Shown here: positions 24,961 through 34,043 of the stretch, in pieces
How positions within the stretch are numbered: the first letter of the stretch is position 1
Layout of the letters: every line of letters starts with the position of its first letter
Source: Diprion similis
Taxonomy: Eukaryota; Arthropoda; Insecta; Hymenoptera; Diprionidae
Assembly (NCBI RefSeq): GCF_021155765.1
Contig: NC_060106.1
Location: 9,617,501 to 9,681,500 of the forward strand
Reading direction: 5' to 3'
Length of the DNA: 64,000 nt
Translations under genes and position numbers: made by a program
Notes under the pieces: model-generated
Database searches by the model: none
What the model was told of the DNA's origin: nothing
The model's input: only the letters and a program-made list of their open reading frames with translations

Positions 24961-26520
24961 AAGTAAGGCTAACCCCTTTGGATTTTTGGCGAAAATTTCG
25001 ACCATTTTGGAAAAAGCTGGAATCAATTCTGTGAGGCACTATTCCGACGTAATTTCGCGAGAGGAATCGATTAAGCGCAGTCCCAATACGCCGCGAGCGA
25101 TAGCTAAAAAGTTACGGCCGAAAAACTCATGATTTTCATCGTCATTTCTCTGCTGCTGGTCCTACGCTCTTTTTGATGTGTTTTCTGAGTTCCTGGGGGT
25201 CGAATTACTCTAGAAATGGTCATACAAATCGATTCCGGAACGAGAAATTTTCGGCTCCGAAAATGAGCAAAAAAGTAAGGCTAACCCCTTTGGATTTTTG
25301 GCGAAAATTTCGACCATTTCGAAAAAAGCTGGAATCAATTCTGTGAGGCACTATTCCGACGTAATTTTGCGAGAGGAATCGATTAGGCGCAGTCCCAATA
25401 TGCTGCGAGCGATAGCTAAAAAGTTACGGCCGAAAAACTCATGATTTTCATCGTCATTTCTCTGCTGCTGGTCCTACGCTCTTTTTGATGTGTTTTCTGA
25501 GTTCCTGGGGGTCGAATTACTCTAGAAATGGTCATACAAATCGATTCCCGAACGAGAAATTTTCGGCTCCGAAAATGAGCAAAAAAGTAAGGCTAACCCC
25601 TTCGGATTTTTGGCGAAAATTTCGACCATTTTGAAAAAAGCTGGAATCAATTCTGTGAGGCACTATTCCGACGTAATTTTGCGAGAGGAATCGATTAGGC
25701 GCAGTCCCAATACGCTGCGAGCGATAGCTAAAAAGTTACGGCCGAAAAACTCATGATTTTCATCGTCATTCCTCTGCTGCTGGTCCTACGCTCTTTTTGA
25801 TGTGTTTTCTGAGTTCCTGGGGGTCGAATTACTCTAGAAATGGTTATACAAATCGATTCCGGAACGAGAAATTTTCGGCTCCGAAAATGAGCAAAAAAGT
25901 AAGGCTAACCCCTTTGGATTTTTGGCGAAAATTTCGACCATTCCGAAAAAAGCTGGAATCAATTCTGTGAGGCACTATTCCGACGTAATTTTGCGAGAGG
26001 AATCGATTAGGCGCAGTCCCAATACGCTGCGAGCGATAGCTAAAAAGTTACGGCCGAAAAACTCATGATTTTCATCGTCATTTCTCTGCTGCTGGTCCTA
26101 CGCTCTTTTTGATGTGTTTTCTGAGTTCCTGGGGGTCGAATTACTCTAGAAATGGTCATACAAATCGATTCCGGAACGAGAAATTTTCGGCTCCGAAAAT
26201 GAGCAAAAAAGTAAGGCTAACCCCTTTGGATTTTTGGCGAAAATTTCGACCATTTTGAAAAAAGCTGGAATCAATTCTGTGAGGCACTATTCCGACGTAA
26301 TTTTGCGAGAGGAATCGATTAGGCGCAGTCCCAATACGCTGCGAGCGATAGCTAAAAAATTACGGCCGAAAAACTCATGATTTTCATCGTCATTTCTCTG
26401 CTGCTGGTCCTACGCTCTTTTTGATGTGTTTTCTGAGTTCCTGGGGGTCGAATTACTCTAGAAATGGTCATACAAATCGATTCCGGAACGAGAAATTTTC
26501 GGCTCCGAACATGAGCAAAA

Positions 26521-26826
26521 AAGTAAGGCCAAATCCATTGGAATCTTGCTCGAAATTTTGACGAAAATGCAAATTGCTGCAATCAATCCTTGCATTAGTC
26601 ATTTTGACGTTATTTCGCTCGAGAAATCGATGGGGCTTAATTTCAATAAGTTGCTAGCAGCTCCCGAAAAGTTACAGCTGAATAATCGAACATTTTTTCT
26701 GTCTCCACTTTGCCGGCGGTCACAGGCTCTTCTCGGTCTGTTTCCTGCGTTTCAGGGGCTCAGTCCACCTAGGAAGTTTCAGAAAAGTCGATTTCGAGAC
26801 AAAAGATTCTTGACCCTCAAATGAAT
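26521..26826 (+). repeat. Strongly diverged satellite monomer at the array edge
   Basis: Identity to the array drops sharply just after AAGTAAGGCC at 26521. The order of satellite landmarks is nevertheless kept: AATCAATCC, a GAGAAATCGATGGGGCTTAA segment, CCCGAAAAGTTACAGCTG, a CAGGGGCTCAGTCC segment, GTCGATTTCGAGAC and CCCTCAAATGAATAAGG. The length is about 306 bp, so one or more small indels have occurred, unlike in the array. It is an old copy escaping homogenisation and serves as an outgroup for the array. It contains an open frame at 26567-26824. Confidence 0.88.
26567..26824 (+). other. 85-codon open frame in the diverged monomer
   Basis: An ATG-started frame of 85 codons ends at TGA 26822-26824. 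Its last 27 or so codons align without gaps to the satellite frame. Residues SRFRDKRFLTLK match NRFRDQKFLAPK of E-type copies at 8 of 12 positions, and the upstream stretch beginning FPAFQGL aligns to FLSSWGS. The N-terminal two thirds are in a different frame relative to the array or too diverged to align by eye. This is probably a relic of the satellite reading frame rather than a gene. No domain is recognised. Confidence 0.15.
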
Positions 26827-27480
26827 AAGGTGAACCCCTACGCAGTTTGGGTAAAATACTATTGAATTCAAATAATTCTGCTGACCATCTAATTCAAGTC
26901 AAAATGGTTCTAATTATAGCAATATTAGCGTCAAAGTGCTTCTGCCATCAGGAAAACATTCGATCTGAGGAAGTGACTGGAAAAGAAGGATTCAATGATT
27001 CATTGATTGTAAGCTTGACGATTGTGAGGGCTCTTGATCGTCTCCTGAGCAACATGCGGATCAAAAGTCGCAGCCGAAAATAATAAATTCCGCACCAACT
27101 CTTCAAAGAGGAGGGGAAGGAAAATCACAATCTGATAGGTTAATAATTTGAGTTTTACTTTATTTAATAAGCCTTAAGCGTAGTACAAGTGTTATGGTGT
27201 CAGTGTATAGTACTCTAACGAGTTACCAAATAGTATTGTGTCGAACAGGAACAAAAAATGTAAAAGAATGAGTGAACATTACACAAGAAATCCAAGTTCT
27301 GTATCATAAAGATGATGTGCAACAGCTATACATAACTTAGCCTGAATATCACAAATGTTACATGAGACACAGCCGCCCTGCGTGCAGGTGCAATACTTGT
27401 ATGCGTCATGTATAGTATTGTATTGTTACTATTTTATGTAACCTGTATTGAAATAAATTAATGATTGAATCGATTCCCCG
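26827..27480 (+). repeat. Decayed, interrupted satellite remnant
   Basis: Satellite similarity continues for about 35 bp (AATAAGGTGAACCCCTACG, then GGGTAAAAT). It is then lost for roughly 190 bp and reappears weakly near 27055-27080, where GCGGATCAAAAGTCGCAGCCGAAAA resembles the GCGATAGCTAAAAAGTTACGGCCGAAAA block. About 95 extra bases separate these blocks compared with a monomer, so an insertion is likely. Bases 27090-27450 show no clear similarity to the array; AATAAA-type words occur at 27078-27090 and 27448-27460. Confidence 0.5.
26904..27083 (+). other. 59-codon open frame with signal-peptide-like N-terminus
   Basis: The ATG at 26904 has a strong start context (A at -3, G at +4). The first residues, MVLIIAILASKCFCHQ, look like a short hydrophobic secretion signal, followed by a polar, charged body and a basic C-terminus (MRIKSRSRK). 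The last codons lie in a decayed satellite block and keep the array frame (KSRSRK against KSYGRK). AATAAA overlaps the region just after the stop. It could be a small secreted peptide gene born in old satellite DNA, or a chance frame. I recognise no family and favour chance. Confidence 0.12.
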
Positions 27481-27960
27481 GTATTTTCTGAGTTGTTAAG
27501 CTAAGATCTTTGAAATCCCTCCTCTTGCTATGCTTGGGGTTCAATTGATGCGAAAAGGGTTATTTGAGTCGAACTCAAGGTGAAAAGTTTTTGACCCCAA
27601 GATTGATTTTGGTATTGATTTTATATAGCGGGAGGAACCGATTGCGTGCAGTCCAAAAACGCTGTGAGCTATCCTAAGTTATAGCTATAAAGCGAATGAT
27701 TGTTTTGTAGGTCCACTGCTGTTTTCCCACACCTTCTTCGCGTTCATCGGGGTCCCGCCAGTCCAGAAGGGTCATACACATCGATTCTGAAACGGAACAT
27801 ATTTTTCATCACAAACTCGTCAAAAAATTGAGGTCAAGCCCTCTGCATTGCATCGGTTTATTTTTGAACTATTTGTCAAATCGCTTGAGAGAATTCCCTA
27901 AGATACTGTATGAACGTGATTCCGCAAGAGGAATCAGTTTTAAGAATGCCTGAAGTTGCT
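27481..27960 (+). repeat. Highly decayed satellite fragments beyond the array
   Basis: Several blocks match array landmarks in order: GTATTTTCTGAGTT at 27481-27494, TGGGGTTCAATTGATGCGAAA near 27533, GGAGGAACCGATTGCGTGCA then CCAAAAACGCTGTGAGCTAT at 27630-27672, GGGTCATACACATCGATTCTGAAACGG at 27769-27795 (GGTCATACAAATCGATTCCGGAACG in the array), and CGCAAGAGGAATCAGTTTTA at 27923-27942. About 100 bp of a monomer is missing between the first two units. The remnant spans parts of two monomers and marks the oldest visible edge. Confidence 0.75.
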
Positions 27961-29485
27961 TTGATTCAAATCTTCATTATGAAACTGGAAAATATACATG
28001 CATTTCAAGTGGTTTCTGCTTCTTACGAGTGAACCGCGTGCGTTATCAATGTGCTTAAAAAATCTTCAACATCTAGTGTTTTTCCTGAACATATCCGGTT
28101 TAGTCTACAGTTGTAAGTTTCTAAAGTGCCATGAGAATAGCTGCTCTCATCCACCTACACTTTGTTCTAAATGATAAATTAAACCCGCAAAGGAATGTTA
28201 TAGAAAGGTGTTGCGACTCTACCCCCAACGTGCAGATATTTCCAGTGGGTGTAGTATCATTCCCTTGAATTTTATCTCTATGTTATTAAATATCAATACA
28301 CATTTGCCAAAATTATTCAATAATCTGTGTGTTGAACAACTTCATCTTCTTTTCTAGACAAATCGATCAAGTTTATGAATTCAAAGGAAAGTGTTAATTA
28401 TGAAATATTGATTCATTTTCTAGCTGTCAGTTCATACCACATGAGATTCAGTGTGTGCGCGTAACGTAAAATGTGAGGAAGTGAATGTATAGCATCAGCG
28501 TAGATGTTAAAATCTGTGCTCGAATCTTCAAAATAATCACATACTTTTATGAGAGTCTATGCATTTAATAGTCAGTTTCGCGCACATACTAATTTTCCTC
28601 ACACTCCTCGCTATTGATGCTGATGCTCCCTGTGAATCGGATAAATCTTCTATACCGTTCGCCACGTGGCCCGAAGTTTCCGAATTAATTTAAGTTGAAA
28701 AGTTTGATCACATTTTGGTTGTTCTGTCAGTTTACTCGTTCATTTATTAATATGATCCAGTTATTCCGAAGTTTTTTCCACCAAATCAAAGTCGGCTATA
28801 ATGGTCAATAGAAACTGAGTGATAAATATCTTGCGGTTATATTGGAATTTCTGGTATGTGATAATACTCACCGATTTCAAAGCGAACGCCCTCCTCGACT
28901 CTTCGCCGACAAGTCTGCAAATTGAAACCAGGACAATAGAATTTATTCAGTATCAAATGATAAAAAAACCAATCTGGCTTATTTTTCGATTGTAATTTTC
29001 CTCACAGGTCTCTCAAGATGCCGAATTTCCTTCTACGCAATAAACATCAGCTTTGTATTCTCGCTGTGGAGTTTGAACAACATAACAGAACTTAGGTCAG
29101 AAATTGACCAACTATCTACTACATTTATCAAAATTTTTTTTTTGAATATGGTGGTGTAGACTTGATAGATATGGTTTTTTCACCCGATCACCAATAATCG
29201 CGTTTACTCGATGGCTGAACATCCTGAGTAAGAAGCAAGTCACTAGCTTAATCTCTGACAAAAAGAACACAGAAACAGGTGATGCTTTCGTGACTTATGA
29301 ACGCAGTCCCTTAAAATTCTTTAACTGTCTTGGTTAACATTTGGCAAAAACATGCCTACTTAATGGATATCTCGCAATTGAGTTGAGTGTGCATGTGAAA
29401 TGTCGCGGTTTCGCCGAATATCTTTTTCCATAGGGTTGTAGCAGAGTGTGTGGGTATTATTTATTTTGACCCTCCGTCCATCGGG
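27961..29485. other. AT-rich single-copy stretch, no gene seen
   Basis: The sequence is AT-rich with many short stops in all frames. I see no satellite similarity, no tandem repeat and no recognisable RNA gene or coding exon. Confidence 0.5.
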
Positions 29486-30007
29486 ATGCATTCCGATACG
29501 TCGTCACGTCTTCTGGTCGTAGAGGGAGACTGGAAGGCGATATATTGGCATACCTACCAAAAAGAATTCCTGAGCGAGTGCTGCGTCGTCGATCCGTCCG
29601 TCCGTCCTGCATCCGTCCCTTCGTCTATCCGTCTACGTACACGTCGGTGGTCAGGAGACGACACGTCGTACGACCCCGCCAAATGCAGTTCAATTGTGCA
29701 CGTCAAAGGTGATAGATGTTGGCTCGACCTTGGAATGCGCCGCTCAATTCAACATCTACCTCGTCTTCTTCGTTTTCTCACTCTTTTTCCGGTTCTGCAC
29801 AGTCCGTCGGAGTTCCTGATCAGACGCCGTTCAATGGACAATGGCATTTCCATCCACGGAAGCCTTGCGGGAAGAATAATAAAAGCAGAGAATCGTAAAA
29901 ATTTTACTCCGCATAATCCAACTGAAACACAATTAGGTACTGGAAAATTTCACGGATCAATTCGGAGAGAGGCGTGCCTTACGACGCGGGGGGATTGGCA
30001 CACGTGA
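29486..30007 (+). other. 173-codon open frame of unknown nature
   Basis: The first ATG of this open frame is at 29486 and it ends with TGA at 30005-30007. It runs over a low-complexity CCGTCCGTCC stretch (29584-29635), which is translated as a Val-Pro-Ser-rich segment. Composition is otherwise mixed. There is no signal peptide, membrane span or known motif. A second frame is also open across part of it, which is common in GC-rich non-coding DNA. I regard it as unlikely to be a gene, but it is among the longest ATG frames in the window. Confidence 0.1.
29584..29635. repeat. CCGTC-rich low-complexity tract
   Basis: Imperfect CGTC and CCGTC repeats (CGTCGTCGATCCGTCCGTCC and continuing). Confidence 0.8.
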
Positions 30008-30127
30008 GCAAGTGTGAATTGCGTTTGCTTGTTGGATCGTAGAAGGCAAAGTACACGCCGGGATGCAGGCTTAGGCTCCTTTGCAACTAAGCAAGGTATC
30101 ATTGACGTATAACATCAAGTGTGTGTC

Positions 30128-30166
30128 TATATAAATACGTAAATTCTCTCCCTGGGGCGTTCCATT
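30128..30166 (+). promoter_or_regulatory. Possible TATA-type core promoter
   Basis: TATATAAATA at 30128-30137 is followed about 30 bp later by a pyrimidine-rich CCATTC that could serve as an initiator near 30164. Only a 19-codon frame follows (ATG 30182). Similar TATA words occur at 51811 and 59034 without an initiator. This is a weak motif match only. Confidence 0.12.
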
Positions 30167-32317
30167 CTCCGGCTCTGAGCGCGATGCATCATAATAGGAG
30201 TGCTCGTAAAGCAGCGTTCATCACGCACAATAGACATCCATGAAACAAAACAGCGGTCCACCGGCTGTAAAGTGGAAATATGTCAAAGATAATAAAACAA
30301 TTAGCCATAAAACGTAACGACCCCCTCAGCCGAGGTCACCTCGCGGATGCTTCCACCGCTTAAGAGCTGCAACTGCGTGAGAGCTGTCGCGGAGGGAGTA
30401 GTGCGTAGCGATTTAAGTGTCGGTCAGATCTGCGGAGTGCATACACCGTATTGGCCTCGGCAAGAGGTCTTCGGAGACAAATGAACGGTGAGTTATGTCG
30501 GGGAAAAATTTGCGGAACAATAAATACACTCGAAGGAGAGTCTCTGTCTCGCTGAGGATACAGTCCCTCTCAAAACGTTGATTACGAAGTGGAATCGCTT
30601 TTCACCAAAGCGGTGAAATATAGAGAGGACATTCGGTAAAACAAGGACCTGCCAAAAATTGGCAGAAGAACGTTTGTCACCTGAGGTTCACCTCGGGCGA
30701 AGACCGGAGAACTAGGGGATCGCTGGCACAGCTTAAATGAGGAGGAGGAGAAAGAATTTCGCACCGTCTTGCATCGGAGTCGGAAACGCATAGCGTGACG
30801 TGACAAATGACTGGCGTCGAGGGAAAAAAGGTTCTTTCCCTAAGTGAGGTGACCCGAGCAACGGAGGAATGACTTTTAATAAGAATCCCGTCGATCGCGT
30901 GCAGCCTGGCCTGCCGTGGTCTGCCCCCCTTGACTTCACCCTCGGTGGTGGAAAAGAAGTCGATTTTCTGGCCGCCTATTCACCGCCACTTGTCATTTAA
31001 AACGGTATTAAAAGCGTGGAACACGTGCCAAGAAAACGACACATTTCTTTCAGCTTCCCACTTCTCTGTATTCGAAAAACACGGGAATCATCTAATCAAA
31101 ATCAATGCAAAAATGAAAAGATGAAGTTTCGTATGATCTGAGTATTTTCAGTTTCAGTAAATCACGTCCAACCATTTTCAAATAGATGACAGTGTGTGCG
31201 AATGTGATTTGTTGGAGTACGGATTTTAATGATGTACTCTTAATCAACGCACGTTTTCAACCGAAAAACTAATAAAATTCTAAGCAAAATCGATTTAACT
31301 GCTGAATCCAGAACACATGCAATATTGTAATTTTTTTTTGGTTAACAGTAACTCGAAATCGGGCAAATCAATTGAAATGAAATTTCCTTCATTTGATCGA
31401 CTCTACATAACTGAGAACTGATCTGACCGTCAAGTACAATCGACCAAGCCAACTCTAAATTTTACGATAGTCAACATCGTTTTCTCCGACATGCATACTT
31501 TGAGAAGTAGCGGAAACAGCAGTGGGTTCTAGGACGGAAGATTAGTTATACTTGCGTCTGATATAATAATAAGCCGGATAATTTTCCACTGAATAATGAG
31601 TCGACTAATCGAAGGACAAAGGAGCGCGATACATCTTTCAATTTTCGGTTATGCAAAGGTTGCATCCTCGACATGATCGAGGTGCACATATTAGGTACAT
31701 CGAGTCGCTATTCCAATTCGGTAGTCTGCAATGGTTGCAGCTGAATTTCGGTAAAAATAGAGAATCAGATAGATCGAGAAAAGCCGGGGGTCGAGAGGAG
31801 GCGATTTCTCGTCTGTTTTAATGACGATAACCACAGGGAGTAAATGGCGTTGAAGATACAATGGTCGCACCGTAGGTACGTGGTTATTACAGCACCGCCT
31901 TCTCTTCGGAGACGCTAGCGCGTATAGACTGACGCCAGTACCGCAAAGTGCGTACCTACATAATAACGGTCGGTTATATACAGCACGCACTCTCCGCAAA
32001 GGGGAGGCAAATCCACGCGAGGCACAATGCGGTTCAGGTTATACGAAGTATTCTCTCACCTCGTCGTTTCCGGGGTCATAGCTCGATACGTTACATCTTA
32101 CAGTTTACAGCCGTTGCAGGACTCGAGCCAGCACCCATTTCCTCAAGAAATTCACGTCCTGGGTGACCCGAGTTCTTGATGCACCACCATGCCAGCACCA
32201 CGAGACGAGCATCGTTACACACAAATAATTACAATATTAACCAGCGTTCATCATCCCAACGCGACAGGGAAAATCTCTCCAAGTCATCTTCGAGTTCGGC
32301 ACTCGGCTGCAGCCTAG

Positions 32318-32345
32318 CGGCAGCAGCAGCAGCAGCGGCGGTGGC
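32318..32345. repeat. (CAG)n/(CGG)n microsatellite
   Basis: GCGGCAGCAGCAGCAGCAGC runs into GGCGGTGGC. It encodes no long frame here. Confidence 0.9.
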
Positions 32346-32582
32346 TTAGCGACAAAATAGCTCCTGACAAATCTGAGTCCTGGAGCTTAGACGCATAAAG
32401 CCCTTCCCGCACAGTCTTCTCCTTATCCCGCAGTCTTACGCCGGCTGTATTTTTCATTCCCTTCACCCCGTCCCACTCTGCTCCTCCTACAGTCAGTCAC
32501 CCAGCCCCGAGCTCAGCATCGGTCGCGAAAGGAGCCGTATAACGCGGCAGCCGAGTCTGGAGCGAGCCAGCAGTTCAGTAAA

Positions 32583-32708
32583 ATGATTCTATTAATTTTT
32601 CCATTGGGAGCGGCACTCGTGCATGCCACCCCCGAAGCACTCCACGTCTCTTCCCCAGCCGTGCTCCGCGGTTTTGTGTACGGGGCCGGGTGTATAAAGA
32701 TGCTTTGA
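32583..32708 (+). other. 41-codon open frame with secretion-signal-like start
   Basis: The ATG at 32583 sits in a good context (GTAAAATGA). The first 15 residues, MILLIFPLGAALVHA, read like a cleavable signal peptide with small residues at the expected cleavage site, followed by a 26-residue tail with a single cysteine. The frame ends at TGA 32706-32708. A TCAGTA initiator-like word lies only 6 bp upstream of the ATG, too close to be its start site. It could be a small secreted peptide or the first exon of a longer secreted protein; no donor site was clearly seen. Chance is quite possible. Confidence 0.13.
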
Positions 32709-33087
32709 AATTCAGAAGAATCGTACCGAGAGAGCCGGGGTCGTTGTCGTTTGGCGTCCCCGGTGAAATTGGCTCTCTCTAATTTCCCCTCCAGTCGTTC
32801 GTTATTGTATGCCTACCAGAAATACGGTCTACACTCTCTTTTCCAGGGGTTTTTGCTCGCAGGATCGCGAATTTTGTATCGTTCGGGTACTGCGTGGGTT
32901 GCTGCGGAGATACGACGAGAAATCTTGGCCCAGGCATAAGTCATGCCCACGTGGCGAACGCATCCTGCATTTAGGTTCAGCCGTGCGTCAACAGAGAGAC
33001 TGTAACGTCGACGGATGGACGGGCGAAGGAGGGACATGTACTCCCGCGAAGCCCACGCAAGACTATTACCTACAATCGGACGTCTAT

Positions 33088-33112
33088 ATTGTTTCTATTG
33101 TCTCTATTGTCT
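33088..33112. repeat. Short tandem repeat (TATTGTYTC)
   Basis: Three imperfect copies of TATTGTTTC or TATTGTCTC, 9-10 bp each. Confidence 0.75.
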
Positions 33113-34018
33113 AAGGCGTGGATGGATCCCCCGAAGTACCCTCTGGCCCCGAAAATGATGGCCGGGTGTTGTTATTCACTTTTTATACCGACCGACCAAC
33201 GGATGGACGAATGGATACATACGTGACAATTTGACGCGTCCACATTCACACGCCCGCATCTCGATCTTAGTGAGAGGTTCAGCTGAGATACTCCTCCGTC
33301 GTGTAAAACTCTTTAGCGCGTGGGCGCCCTCCCGACCTTTCACCTCGCGCTCGTCCGTCAGCGAACCGAATCATGGATTTTTATACTCTGTCAGACTAGG
33401 ATCGAATGTAAAATGCCCCGTAGGGTGCAGCCCGAGTCGCTACGCGTTGGAGGTGTAATTACTTGAAAAATCGTCAAGCTTGTTTTGACACATCGCTGAC
33501 ATCTACTGTTCGGTTAAAAATTGGTGACACAAAGTGGTGAGATGTTTAGAAAAAATTCACTAACTTGGAGTAAAAGTTTTCGTCGTGCTTTTGATCATTT
33601 GATGTTCAATAATGCTTGGCTTTCAGTAATTAAAAACATAGTTCTCGATGGCGAAAATAAGTCGTTTGCAAATGAATCCGAGGGTGTCTGCGATCTCTGT
33701 TCCATTAATTCATTCAGGTAACAATATTTTAGGTGCCTTATACCTGACTCTTCGCCAACTGTATGTTGGCAGCTGAATCTAGTAATCTCGAGTGAGTAAG
33801 TATATATTCTTGGTAGAGAATTATCGGTGTAGAGTGTGAGACACGGGCACTTTGCTGACAGAAGGCAGCAGTTAGTTCAGTGCAAGAGTTTCATTGTTTG
33901 GTCGACAAAGGTACCCGTAGCACGGGACAAAAGGGGTGTCGTGAGATTTTTTTTCTCCGTTTTTCTTATTTAGCCTTTTTTTCCTGCGTGGGCGAAGGAG
34001 CGAAGCTGCAGCACTGGG

Positions 34019-34043
34019 ACGCGACGCGACGCGACCCGACCCG
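34019..34043. repeat. CGACG-type short tandem repeat
   Basis: ACGCGACGCGACGCGACCCG followed by ACCCG, a 5-bp periodic tract. Confidence 0.8.

Larger units (their letters stand above)
1..26520 (+). repeat. Satellite DNA array, 85 tandem monomers of 312 bp
   Basis: The word AAGTAAGGCTAACCCC recurs every 312 bp from base 1 to 26209, and the next, diverged monomer starts in phase at 26521. This gives exactly 85 monomers with no net insertion or deletion. Monomers differ by scattered substitutions only. By eye I sort them into five groups: A (AATCGATTCTATG with TTAAGCGC), B (GAAAAAAGATGG with TTAGGCGC), C (GAAAAAAGCTGG with AATCAATTCTGTG), D (GGAAAAAGCTGG with AATCAATTCTGTG) and E (AGCTAGAATCAATTTTAAAA, preceded by TCTAAAGATGG). 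The left end is cut by the window. I do not recognise the satellite family. A centromeric or pericentromeric location is inferred from array size and homogeneity, not shown. Confidence 0.98.
30008..32582. other. Single-copy stretch without a supported gene
   Basis: It holds a TATA-like element at 30128, two GAGGT/ACCTC dyads (30331-30343 and 30683-30694), an AT-rich centre near 31100-31500 and a CAG/CGG microsatellite near 32320. Short open frames are scattered on both strands and none resembles a known protein. Confidence 0.5.

Noticed and set aside
1..26520. CRISPR-like or bacterial repeat array
   Set aside because: The units are 312-bp monomers directly abutting each other with no unique spacers. 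The surrounding DNA is eukaryotic in style.
1..26520. CENP-B box in the monomer
   Set aside because: I compared TTCG-containing words in the monomer with the core pattern TTCGNNNNANNCGGG by eye and found no match on either strand.
26352..26582. Minus-strand 76-codon frame at the array edge
   Set aside because: It is antisense to the last satellite monomer and only opens because the edge copy lost a stop. The start is arbitrary.
28450..28630. Possible long inverted repeat with GTGAGGAA and GCATCAG words
   Set aside because: The shared words occur in the wrong order for a stem, so the similarity is coincidental.
32571..32600. Initiator plus TATA promoter for the 41-codon frame
   Set aside because: The TATAA at 32538 is about 39 bp from the initiator A, outside the usual spacing, and the start codon would be only 6 bp from the transcription start.
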